NCBI RefSeq assembly: GCF_004297875.1
Contig: NZ_SCSK01000053.1
Span: 1 to 64,000 of the forward strand
Reading direction: 5' to 3'
Source: Pandoraea sp.
GTDB taxonomy: Bacteria; Pseudomonadota; Gammaproteobacteria; Burkholderiales; Burkholderiaceae
DNA length: 64,000 bases
Part shown: piece after piece, positions 46,724 through 54,942 of the stretch
Layout: every line of letters begins with the position of its first letter
Numbering within the stretch: position 1 is the stretch's first letter
Notes under the pieces: model-generated
Database searches by the model: none
What the model was told of the DNA's origin: nothing
Seen by the model: the letters and a program-made list of their open reading frames with translations, nothing else
Translations under genes and position numbers: made by a program

Positions 46724-47618
46724 GCCACGGCCGGCGGCTGCGCCGCCTTTCAGTGCCGGTCGCGCCGCGCGCCGGGCCCGGGCCGGATGGCGACCCTTGC
46801 TGGCCGGGCTGATGGCGTCGCTTTGCCTGGGCAAGGCGATTGCGGCACCCGCGCCATTGCCCTGGAGCATTGCTTTCTACTACGGGGATTCGCCCCCGCT
46901 GGCGCAACTGGCGGAATTCGACCTCGCCGTGATCGAGCCCGACAGCGGATTCGATCCCACCGCATTCCCGGCCCTGCCGACGCAATGGTTTGCGTATGTC
47001 AGCGTGGGCGAAGTCGATCCATCGCGCAGTTACTATGCGCAGATTCCCAAGCGCTGGCTGATCGGCCGCAATGGCGAGTGGCATGCAAGCGTCGTTGACC
47101 CGGCCGCGCCCGGCTGGCCCGCGTTTTTCGTCGCGCATGTGATCGATCCGCTGTGGAAGCAGGGTTATCGCGGCTTTTTCCTGGATACGCTGGATTCCTA
47201 TCAACTGGTGGCCAAAACCGACGTGCAGCGCGAGCGTGACCGCGCCGGCCTGGTGGCGCTCATCGAGGCGATCCATCGACGCTACCCGACGGCCAGGCTG
47301 ATCCTCAATCGCGGCTTCGAGCTGTTGCCCGAGGTACACGACGCCGTTTTCGCCGTGGCATTCGAATCGCTGTACCAAGGTTGGAGCGAAGCGGCTGGCC
47401 GATACGTCGAAGTCCCGCAAGACGACCGCCAATGGCTGCTCGGCCAGGCCGACCTGATCAGGCAGCGTTATGGTTTGCCAGTGATCTCGATCGATTACTG
47501 CGCACCTGCCGACGCCGAATGCGCGAGCCGCACGGTGGCGCGCATCAAAGCGTTGGGTATTGTGCCGTACGTCGGCGATGGCCACCTGCAGACGGTCAAC
47601 CCGGCATCGGCGAATTAG
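46716..47618 (+). CDS. Stand-alone secreted GH114/PelA-hydrolase-like protein
   Basis: Signal peptide RPLLAGLMASLCLGKAIA; WSIAFYYGDSPPLAQLAEFDLAVIEP...GYRGFFLDTLDSYQL...LNRGFELLPEVHDAVFAVAFESLYQGWSEAAGRYVEVPQDDRQWLLGQADLIRQRYGLPVISIDYC. Confidence 0.85.
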   Translation: MREPRPAAAPPFSAGRAARRARAGWRPLLAGLMASLCLGKAIAAPAPLPWSIAFYYGDSPPLAQLAEFDLAVIEPDSGFDPTAFPALPTQWFAYVSVGEVDPSRSYYAQIPKRWLIGRNGEWHASVVDPAAPGWPAFFVAHVIDPLWKQGYRGFFLDTLDSYQLVAKTDVQRERDRAGLVALIEAIHRRYPTARLILNRGFELLPEVHDAVFAVAFESLYQGWSEAAGRYVEVPQDDRQWLLGQADLIRQRYGLPVISIDYCAPADAECASRTVARIKALGIVPYVGDGHLQTVNPASAN

Positions 47619-47662
47619 CGCCCGCCATCCTCTGTCATCATTAAATTCCGAATGGGTCTTGC

Positions 47663-48715
47663 ATGAATACCGCCTCCAAACGCACCATTCTCGTGACCGG
47701 TGGCGCCGGCTATATCGGCTCGCACACCTGCGTCGAGTTACTGTCCCGGGGCGATCGCGTCGTGGTGCTGGACAACCTGGCCAACAGCTGCGCCGAATCG
47801 ATCGAGCGGGTGCGCCGGATCACCGGCCACGAGATCGAACTGATCGTGGCCGACGCATGCTCGGCCGAGGCCATGCAACGGGTCTTCGACACCTATCCGA
47901 TCGACGCGGCGATTCATTTTGCCGCGCTCAAATCGCTGGGCGAGTCGATCAGCCAGCCGCTGGCCTACTACCGCAACAACCTCGACAGTCTGCTGACACT
48001 GGTCGATACCATGAGTCGCCGCAACGTCAAGACCCTGGTCTTCAGTTCGTCAGCAGCGGTGTATGGCATTCCCGCCTCGGTGCCGGTCGACGAGTCGTTT
48101 CCGCTGCAGGCAGGCACGCCTTACGGGCGCACCAAATTGATGGGCGAACAGATTCTGTCCGATCTGGCCGCAGCCGACCCGCAATGGCGTATCGGCATGC
48201 TGCGCTACTTCAATCCGGTCGGGGCGCACCAGAGCGGTTTGATCGGCGAGGACTCGTCCGACGCGCCGAGCAATCTGATGCCCTATGTCGCGCAGGTCGC
48301 GGCCGGCAAACAACCGATTTTGAGGGTTTTCGGGGGCGACTACGACACCATCGACGGCACTGGCGTGCGTGACTATATCCACGTCGTGGATCTGGCGCGC
48401 GGGCACCTTGCCGCACTGGACACGCTGTTTGGGCAGCCCGGCGGATTCACCGTCAATCTGGGCACCGGGCGCGGCTACAGTGTGTTGCAGATGATCGAAG
48501 CCTTCGAGCAGGCCAGCGGGCGCAAGATCCCCTACGAAATCGTCGCGCGTCGCGCGGGCGACGTCGGCGCCTGTTACGCCGATGCGTCCGCGGCAGCACG
48601 TCAACTGGGCTGGCGCGCCACACTCGGGATCGAGCGCATGTGCGCCGACCAGTGGCGTTGGCAATCGCAAAACCCCGATGGCTTTGGCCGGCGCAAGCCC
48701 CCGACGGCAACCTGA
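47663..48715 (+). CDS. UDP-hexose(amine) 4-epimerase, GalE family; PelX candidate
   Basis: ILVTGGAGYIGSHTCVELL, YGRTKLMGEQIL, ARRAGDVGACYADASAAARQLGWRATLGIERMCADQWRWQSQNPDGFG. Confidence 0.9.
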   Translation: MNTASKRTILVTGGAGYIGSHTCVELLSRGDRVVVLDNLANSCAESIERVRRITGHEIELIVADACSAEAMQRVFDTYPIDAAIHFAALKSLGESISQPLAYYRNNLDSLLTLVDTMSRRNVKTLVFSSSAAVYGIPASVPVDESFPLQAGTPYGRTKLMGEQILSDLAAADPQWRIGMLRYFNPVGAHQSGLIGEDSSDAPSNLMPYVAQVAAGKQPILRVFGGDYDTIDGTGVRDYIHVVDLARGHLAALDTLFGQPGGFTVNLGTGRGYSVLQMIEAFEQASGRKIPYEIVARRAGDVGACYADASAAARQLGWRATLGIERMCADQWRWQSQNPDGFGRRKPPTAT

Positions 48716-48749
48716 GCGCTGGGCAGCGTGTTGAAAAGCGACTGTGCGC

Positions 48750-48768
48750 GCCCGACCCTGGGTCGGGC
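48750..48768. terminator. Perfect inverted repeat between convergent epimerase and MFS genes
   Basis: GCCCGACCC-t-GGGTCGGGC, 9-bp arms. Confidence 0.5.
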
Positions 48769-48811
48769 AGTGCTCGGCATCCTCAGCTATACCGGGTACG
48801 ATCGCGCTCCT

Positions 48812-48845
48812 GCGAGCGGGTCTGCCGCGATTCAAACCCGCTCGC
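48812..48845. terminator. Second perfect inverted repeat in the same intergenic region
   Basis: GCGAGCGGGT (48812-48821) ... ACCCGCTCGC (48836-48845), 10-bp arms, 14-nt loop. Confidence 0.5.
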
Positions 48846-48864
48846 TACGTCTTTCGACAACCCG

Positions 48865-50178
48865 TTAGCTCGGCAACTCGTTGCCTTTGGTCTCCGGCGC
48901 GAGCGGGATGATCAGCAGGCCCAGCACGAACACGATGGCTGTGAGCGCTACCGGCACGCCGAGCGTCTTCATGTGCAGCACCATCGCGCCGAGCGCGAAG
49001 TTCACGCCGGCGCCGATAAAGCGGCCCGCCGACGTGCAGAAGGCGAATGCGGTGGCGCGCACGCGCGTCTCGAACTGTTCGGGTAACCACAGGCTGAACA
49101 GCGCGAAATTGCCGCCGAAAAAGCCGAGCACGAACAACAGCGCGATGAATGGCACCAGCCCGTTGGGCAGGTAGAAAGCCCAGCCGAAGCTCACCGCGAT
49201 TGAGACGGCCATGCCGAGGAAGTACACCGCGAGCGTCTTGCGCCGGCCGATTTTCTCGGCCATGGGAGGCAGGGCCAGACAACCCAGAATCGTGCCGATC
49301 GACAGGATAGCGGTGGCAATCGAGGCGGTCTTCACCGCGTCGACCTTGGCCATGCCCGCCTTCAGCGCAAGGTGGATCACGGCGGCCGGCTCGTACACAG
49401 CGCCAGCCCACAGGCCGATGATGGCCACCGTCAGCAAGGCCGCGGCCACCAGGGTGCGCCTGGCATAACGCGCACTGAAAATTTCGCGCAGCGGCCTCGT
49501 ATGCTGGACCACGGCCGTCTTTTCCGCACGCTCCCATTTGTCGGTTTCCTTCACGCGCAGCAGCACGAGGATCGACACCACGACCGGCACCGCGCCGGTG
49601 AGGAACATTGCGCGCCAGCCGAAGTGCGCACCGACCGTGTAATTGAGCGCGGCGGCCAGGAAAAAGCCCGCGTAGTAGCCGGTCTGCAGATAGCCGGCGC
49701 CCATCTTGCGACGGTCCTCCGGCCAGGCCTCGGCCACGTAAGTGCCGGCCAGCGCCCACTCGCCGCCGATGCCGATGCCCGCGATCAGGCGATAGATCGC
49801 CAGCGACCAGACCGACTGCGCGGTGGCGGCCAGTCCGGTGAAAATGGCAAAAATGAAAATCGTCGCGGCGAGCACGCGAGTGCGCCCGAATCGATCGGCG
49901 ATGGGCCCCCAGATGAACGACAGCCCCCAGCCGACCAGAAACAACGCGAACAGAATCGAGCCGGCCAGGCCGATATTGCCGGGCGTGGCGGCATAGCCGG
50001 ACTTGGGCAGCAATTCGGTCAGCGCCGGCGCGAGCACCAGCGCGTAGATGAACGAATCCATGCCGTCCAGTGTCCAGCCCGCCCAGGCGCCCCAAAAGCC
50101 GGCGATTTGCGAACGATTGAGCGGCGTGCGCTGCTTGCGCGCCCCGCTGCCGGCCATCGTGTTATCCAACATCTCCAT
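48865..50178 (-). CDS. MFS transporter (sialate/aromatic acid:H+ symporter-like)
   Basis: GFWGAWAGWTLDGMDSFIYALVLAPALTELLP...GWGLSFIWGPIADRFGRTRVLAATI...GIGIGGEWALAGTYVAEAWPEDRRKMGAGYLQTGY. Confidence 0.88.
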   Translation of the reverse strand: MEMLDNTMAGSGARKQRTPLNRSQIAGFWGAWAGWTLDGMDSFIYALVLAPALTELLPKSGYAATPGNIGLAGSILFALFLVGWGLSFIWGPIADRFGRTRVLAATIFIFAIFTGLAATAQSVWSLAIYRLIAGIGIGGEWALAGTYVAEAWPEDRRKMGAGYLQTGYYAGFFLAAALNYTVGAHFGWRAMFLTGAVPVVVSILVLLRVKETDKWERAEKTAVVQHTRPLREIFSARYARRTLVAAALLTVAIIGLWAGAVYEPAAVIHLALKAGMAKVDAVKTASIATAILSIGTILGCLALPPMAEKIGRRKTLAVYFLGMAVSIAVSFGWAFYLPNGLVPFIALLFVLGFFGGNFALFSLWLPEQFETRVRATAFAFCTSAGRFIGAGVNFALGAMVLHMKTLGVPVALTAIVFVLGLLIIPLAPETKGNELPS

Positions 50179-50350
50179 AGACTCCTCCAGATTGAGCTTG
50201 TAACCGGCCGTCTCGCCGGGGTCGTACCTTCTACTCTGAGTTGTTTTTTTGCGCAAGAACCTCTTGCCGGGTTGAACTGCGTGGTCTCGAACGTGTTGCG
50301 ATGATCTCCTAAGCATTGAAATAGCGTGCGGCCGGTGGGCGCCGCACAGG

Positions 50351-51283
50351 TCAGTTTGCGACGGACTCCCGGTCGCTCAGCCACACCAGATCGTCGAGCC
50401 GATGCTCGTCGGCGCTGACCGCATTCCATTGGCTACAGGCGCCTGCAGCCAGCCGCGTCAGGACGCTGCCGCCGGGCATCTCGATGGCCAGGCGGGCGCC
50501 ACGTTCGCGAGCCACCTCCATGGTGTCGCGCCACCGCACGGGACGGGCCATGTTGTGGGCGAGATCGGCAGCAATCAGATCGCCGCGCCACAACGGGCGA
50601 GCAATAGTGCTGCTCAGATAGACGCAGTGCGGGGCGTGCGTGGGCACGCTGGCGAACGCGCGAGCGAGTTCAGCCGCCGGCTCGGCCAGCAGCGGGCAGT
50701 GCGACGGCACCGCCACCTGCAGCATTTCGCAGCGGCGTGCGCCATGCTCGCGCGCCAGCACGTCGATCCGCTGCAGCGCGGCCTGCGCGCCGGCCACGAC
50801 CAGTTGAGTCAGATCGTTGAGATTGGCCAGAAACAGCGGCGTGGCCGGTGTATTGACGAGATCGATCAGCGGCTGCAAATCGGGTTGGGTCAGGCCGATG
50901 ATCGCCAGCATGCCGTAGCCATGCGGATAGGCGGTCTCCATCAGGCGGCCGCGCAGTTCGACGAGCCGCACCGCGTCGCCGAAGTCGAGGGCGCCGGCTG
51001 CCACCGCCGCTGGATAGGCGCCGATCGACAGGCCCGCCACCATCTCGGGCGGTCGGGTCAAGTGAGCAAGCAGGCGGGCGAAGGCCACGCCGGCGATCAA
51101 CAGGCAGAGCTGCACGGCAACGGTCGAGCGCAGCGCCGCGGCGTCGTCGAGCGAGCGCGCATCGCGACCCAGGACCGTGCTGGCCTCATCGAGCGTGGCG
51201 GCGATCAAGGGATGCGCAGGCAGGGCGTGTAGCATGCCGGCACGCTGCGCGCCCTGACCGGGAAAGGTCAATACGGTACTCAT
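50351..51283 (-). CDS. mdcH: Malonate decarboxylase epsilon subunit (malonyl transferase)
   Basis: MSTVLTFPGQGAQRAGMLHALP...VAGLSIGAYPAAVAAGALDFGDAVRLVELRGRLMETAYP...GMLAIIGL. Confidence 0.9.
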   Translation of the reverse strand: MSTVLTFPGQGAQRAGMLHALPAHPLIAATLDEASTVLGRDARSLDDAAALRSTVAVQLCLLIAGVAFARLLAHLTRPPEMVAGLSIGAYPAAVAAGALDFGDAVRLVELRGRLMETAYPHGYGMLAIIGLTQPDLQPLIDLVNTPATPLFLANLNDLTQLVVAGAQAALQRIDVLAREHGARRCEMLQVAVPSHCPLLAEPAAELARAFASVPTHAPHCVYLSSTIARPLWRGDLIAADLAHNMARPVRWRDTMEVARERGARLAIEMPGGSVLTRLAAGACSQWNAVSADEHRLDDLVWLSDRESVAN

Positions 51284-52044
51284 AGGCCGGATAAGCACGG
51301 TTGAGCCGACGCGATCGCGGCCCATGGATCGCCGGACAACACGGGTCCGCGGTCGGTTTTGAGCAGCACCGCGCCGCGCGCGGCGGCCCACTCGGCCAGC
51401 GCAAAGGCGCCATGTCCGGTGTCGGCCTGAACGTCGATGCGTGCCGCCGCCTCGGAACATCCCGTCAACCCGGCCAGCGCGCGCAATAGTTCGGCTGCTT
51501 CGCAGGCGGACATCGCGCGGGGCAGACGCAGCAACAGATCGAGATCGCTGTCCTGGCGCAGCACCGGCAGGCCGCTGGCCAAGCTGAAACCGACACTGCC
51601 GGTGATGCCCCACGCCAGGCCGCGCTCGTCGAGCATCGGCGCGCTCAGGTCCAGCATGCGCAGGCATGGCAACACGTTGCGTTGCGGATGCGCTTGCCAG
51701 GCGCGCGAACTGGCCAGCGCCTCGGGTCTCACGCGACGCGTTACTTCGCGCGCGTCGATCCAGGCGGCGTGACGCTCGCCGCGGGTGCGGCCGCGCAGGC
51801 CCACCGGGATACGTGTGGGCAGCTCGCGCGGGGCACGCCGCACGACGGCGGGCGCGTTGCCTAACCATTGTCCCGAAGCCCACCGCGGCAGCAAGTCGCG
51901 CGATTCATACGCACCGGGCGATGCAACCCACAGGAGGTCGTGCGGCATGAAGCCGCCCGCGATTTCAGCGCTCGCGCGGGATGGATTCGTGGCCTGCCTG
52001 CGCGGGGCGCCGGGTGCCATGGGGCCGCGCATCGCCGTCACCAT
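51280..52044 (-). CDS. mdcG: Malonate decarboxylase holo-ACP synthase (phosphoribosyl-dephospho-CoA transferase)
   Basis: MPHDLLWVASPGAYE...WGITGSVGFSLASGLPVLRQDSDLDLLLRLP; ATG at 52044 overlaps the mdcE stop, but ATG at 51948 (MPHDLLW) is an alternative start. Confidence 0.85.
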   Translation of the reverse strand: MVTAMRGPMAPGAPRRQATNPSRASAEIAGGFMPHDLLWVASPGAYESRDLLPRWASGQWLGNAPAVVRRAPRELPTRIPVGLRGRTRGERHAAWIDAREVTRRVRPEALASSRAWQAHPQRNVLPCLRMLDLSAPMLDERGLAWGITGSVGFSLASGLPVLRQDSDLDLLLRLPRAMSACEAAELLRALAGLTGCSEAAARIDVQADTGHGAFALAEWAAARGAVLLKTDRGPVLSGDPWAAIASAQPCLSGL

Positions 52045-52859
52045 TGTTCGCGCAGCAAGGCCTTCACCCGGCAGGTGGCGGCGCGGTGCGGTCCGGCCAG
52101 CGCCACGCCGGGGCGGCGGTCCGGCTCGGCGCGGATGTCGCGCACGGCCGCTTCCAGCGCCTCGCGCACCAGTGCCACGTCGGCCGGCGCCGGCGCGTCG
52201 GCCTGGCGCACTTTGAGCAAGCGCCATAACAGGCCCAGCGACGCATAGTTGCCGATGTCATAGGCCATCGGCGGGACTTGCGCGGTCAGCGCCTCGAGCG
52301 CCTCGACCGTGCGCAGCGTGATGCGCGCAGCCGAGGCCTTGCCCATCGCGTGCACCATCACCTGCGGGTCGTCGAGCGCAATCAGCCGGTTGGCCTGGTA
52401 GCCATGTGCCAGGAAGGCGCCCGACATGGCCCGCCCCACCAGTAGCGCGATGACCGGATGGCCAAGCTCGCGCGCGCTCGCATACGCATCGACGGCGCCG
52501 GCCAGCGCCTGGTGAATGCCCAATGCCTCCTCGTTGCGGCCATAGGCCTGGCTGGCGACATCGACTACCGCCACCACCGGTCGCTTGTGAGTGCTGCGCA
52601 CGTCGGCGCGGACCATCTCGCGCACCGCGCGGGCGATGTCCCAGGCTTCGCGCAACCCGACTTCGCCGTGGCGGGCGCGGGGAAACAGATTATCGGGGTC
52701 GGGCACCACGGCGATATAGCGCGCCGGGGAGCCGGCCAGGGTGGCGTCGACCACCTGAACCGAGGCGGCATAGCCGGCCTGCGGCCTGGCCGTCCCGGTC
52801 AGCGCAGCCAGCCAGATACGCCCACGCTGCGTGAGTTCGGAGGGTTTGGAGGATGTCAT
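52038..52859 (-). CDS. mdcE: Malonate decarboxylase gamma subunit
   Basis: ALTGTARPQAGYAASVQVVDATLAGSPARYIAVVPDPDNLFPRARHGEVGLREAWDIARAVREMV; carboxyltransferase-like. Confidence 0.9.
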   Translation of the reverse strand: MTSSKPSELTQRGRIWLAALTGTARPQAGYAASVQVVDATLAGSPARYIAVVPDPDNLFPRARHGEVGLREAWDIARAVREMVRADVRSTHKRPVVAVVDVASQAYGRNEEALGIHQALAGAVDAYASARELGHPVIALLVGRAMSGAFLAHGYQANRLIALDDPQVMVHAMGKASAARITLRTVEALEALTAQVPPMAYDIGNYASLGLLWRLLKVRQADAPAPADVALVREALEAAVRDIRAEPDRRPGVALAGPHRAATCRVKALLREQW

Positions 52860-53707
52860 GCGGCGAATCTCCTGCCATAAATCGTGGCCACCTGTTCCGG
52901 CGTGACGGCCGCGCCCGGATCGACATGCGCGAGACTGTCCTGAAACTGCCCGACGCGCTCGCTGCGGCATAGCGGCGGGGCGCCACGCGCGAAACAGGCG
53001 ATGGCGGCCTCGCGCACCTGCGTCGCGTCGTCCTCCACCAGCCGGTCGGCCAGCCCGCTGCGGTAGCGCTGCTCGCCGCCGGTCAGGCGCCAGATCATCG
53101 GTTTGTCGCGCGAATCGAATTCGGCAATGCCGGCTTCCTGCTCGATCACCGCCGGACCATTGAGCCCGAGGCGTGCCTCGCGCGTGACGATCAGCTCGCT
53201 GCACAGGGCCGCCGCAATCGACATGCCGCCGTAGCAGCCGACCGTGCCGGCGATGATGCCCACCACCGGGCGGTGGCGCCGCAGTGCGACGATCGCGGCC
53301 TGAATCTCGGCGATCGCGGCCAGGCCGAGATTGGCTTCCTGCAGGCGCACGCCGCCGGTCTCGAACAAAATGAGCGCGCCCGTCGGCGTGCCGTTGCGAT
53401 TGTCCTCGAGCGCCAGCGCCAGGCAGCCAGCGATTTTCGCGCCGGCGATTTCGCCCATGCTGCCGCCCTGGAATGCGCCCTCGATCGCGAGCACGACAGT
53501 CGGCCGCTGCGCCAGCAATCCTTTGGCCGCGACCACGCCGTCGTCGGCCTGCGCGGTAATGCCCTGCTGCATGAGCCATGGCGAATACAGGCGCTCGAAC
53601 GGGCCGGCCAGTTCGCGCAACGACCCCGGATCGAGCAGTGCGTTGGCCCGCTCGCGCGCGCTCAATTCGATAAAGCTCTTTCTGTTCAGAATGTCTTGCG
53701 CGTTCAT
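52856..53707 (-). CDS. mdcD: Malonate decarboxylase beta subunit
   Basis: SFIELSARERANALLDPGSLRELAGPFERLYSPWLMQQGITAQADDGVVAAKGLLAQRPTVVLAIEGAFQGGSMGEIAGAKIAGCL. Confidence 0.92.
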   Translation of the reverse strand: MNAQDILNRKSFIELSARERANALLDPGSLRELAGPFERLYSPWLMQQGITAQADDGVVAAKGLLAQRPTVVLAIEGAFQGGSMGEIAGAKIAGCLALALEDNRNGTPTGALILFETGGVRLQEANLGLAAIAEIQAAIVALRRHRPVVGIIAGTVGCYGGMSIAAALCSELIVTREARLGLNGPAVIEQEAGIAEFDSRDKPMIWRLTGGEQRYRSGLADRLVEDDATQVREAAIACFARGAPPLCRSERVGQFQDSLAHVDPGAAVTPEQVATIYGRRFAA

Positions 53708-54021
53708 TGGCGGGCTCCGGTATCGTCGGCGGCAATCATGTCGAGGACCTGGCCCACGCGCATGCGCACCACGCCGGGCGTGGCGCCAAAATCATTGATT
53801 TCCAGGCGCGCGGCGGGCAACGTGCCGGCGCCGAAAATGCGTTCGAGCACGGCCCCCCAGACGCGGGCCATACCATCGACCGAGGTCGTCACGCGTACGG
53901 TGGTGCGAGCGTCGTCGGCCGGCTCGAGCAGCACTTCGAGATCGCCCGAGGCGACCACGCCGACGAGCGCGCGGCTGCGCGCACGCGTGCCGGCGGGGTA
54001 ATCGAAGGTCAAGGTTTCCAT
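53704..54021 (-). CDS. mdcC: Malonate decarboxylase acyl carrier protein (delta subunit)
   Basis: METLTFDYPAGTRARSRALVGVVASGDLEVLLEP, 105 aa, ATGA-coupled to mdcD. Confidence 0.92.
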   Translation of the reverse strand: METLTFDYPAGTRARSRALVGVVASGDLEVLLEPADDARTTVRVTTSVDGMARVWGAVLERIFGAGTLPAARLEINDFGATPGVVRMRVGQVLDMIAADDTGARQ

Positions 54022-54027
54022 GATGAA

Positions 54028-54942
54028 CTACGCCTCAGAGGCAGCGTGCGCCGTGCGCAGCCGCCGATCCAGAAAGAGGGCGGCGGCCAGCAGATCGGCC
54101 GCCCCGCCCGGAGACACGCGCAGGCCCAGCAGCCGACGCGCCAGCGCCGCGAGCGCGCGCCGTCCGGGCAGCGTGGCTGCCCCGCCGGCGTCGAGCACGG
54201 CCCGTGCCCCTGCCTGCGTGGCCGCCAATGCGTCGGGGCCGCCCCGGGCGAGCACGCAGGTGTCGTCCAGGCTCGCCATCACCGCCAGCAGCGCATTCAG
54301 GCGCGCCGCGTTTTCATGATCGCCGCGCGCACGCGCTTGCCACAGGGCCGGCAAGGCGGCATGCACGACATGCGGGAAGCCGGCCTGCGCCTGCGCACGC
54401 GCGCCGCCCACGCCATAAGCCAGGCAAGCGTGCTCGCCCTTGTGGCCGGTCGACGCCGGCGCGTGCCGGTCGGTGAGGCGGGCGAGTGCGCCGGCACGCT
54501 CGGCAATGATCCCGGGGGCGCGCTCGCGGGGGCGTTGTGCGGCGGCCGACACCAGCAGGCCGAGGGCCCAGATCGCGCCGCGATGGGTGTTGACGCCGTC
54601 GGTGGCGTGCAGCATCGCCGCTTCGGCACGCCGGCCGAGTGCGCCCACCTGCTCGCGCAGCATGCTGCCCAGCGGCGCCTGCCAACTGGCCAGCGCCATG
54701 GCGTGAAATGAAGGCAGCAGCGCGCAGGCCGAGCGGCACATCAACGGCCAGCTCAGATCATCGTGCGCGCCGCAGCCGCGCAGGTCCACCAGGCCGGGTT
54801 TCGGCGTCAGCATTACCTCGTCGAGCAGTGCCGTCACCGCCTCGCGCGCCAGCCGGGCCGCGCTCCGGTGAGCGGCGGGCGATGCCGCGGGCGTGGAGGC
54901 GAGGGCCGCGGGCGCGTGTCGGCAGGTTGTGCGGGTCTGCAT
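54028..54942 (-). CDS. mdcB: Triphosphoribosyl-dephospho-CoA synthase
   Basis: REAVTALLDEVMLTPKPGLVDLRGCGAHDDLSWPLMCRSACAL...GVNTHRGAIWALGLLVSAA (CitG/MdcB motifs). Confidence 0.92.
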   Translation of the reverse strand: MQTRTTCRHAPAALASTPAASPAAHRSAARLAREAVTALLDEVMLTPKPGLVDLRGCGAHDDLSWPLMCRSACALLPSFHAMALASWQAPLGSMLREQVGALGRRAEAAMLHATDGVNTHRGAIWALGLLVSAAAQRPRERAPGIIAERAGALARLTDRHAPASTGHKGEHACLAYGVGGARAQAQAGFPHVVHAALPALWQARARGDHENAARLNALLAVMASLDDTCVLARGGPDALAATQAGARAVLDAGGAATLPGRRALAALARRLLGLRVSPGGAADLLAAALFLDRRLRTAHAASEA

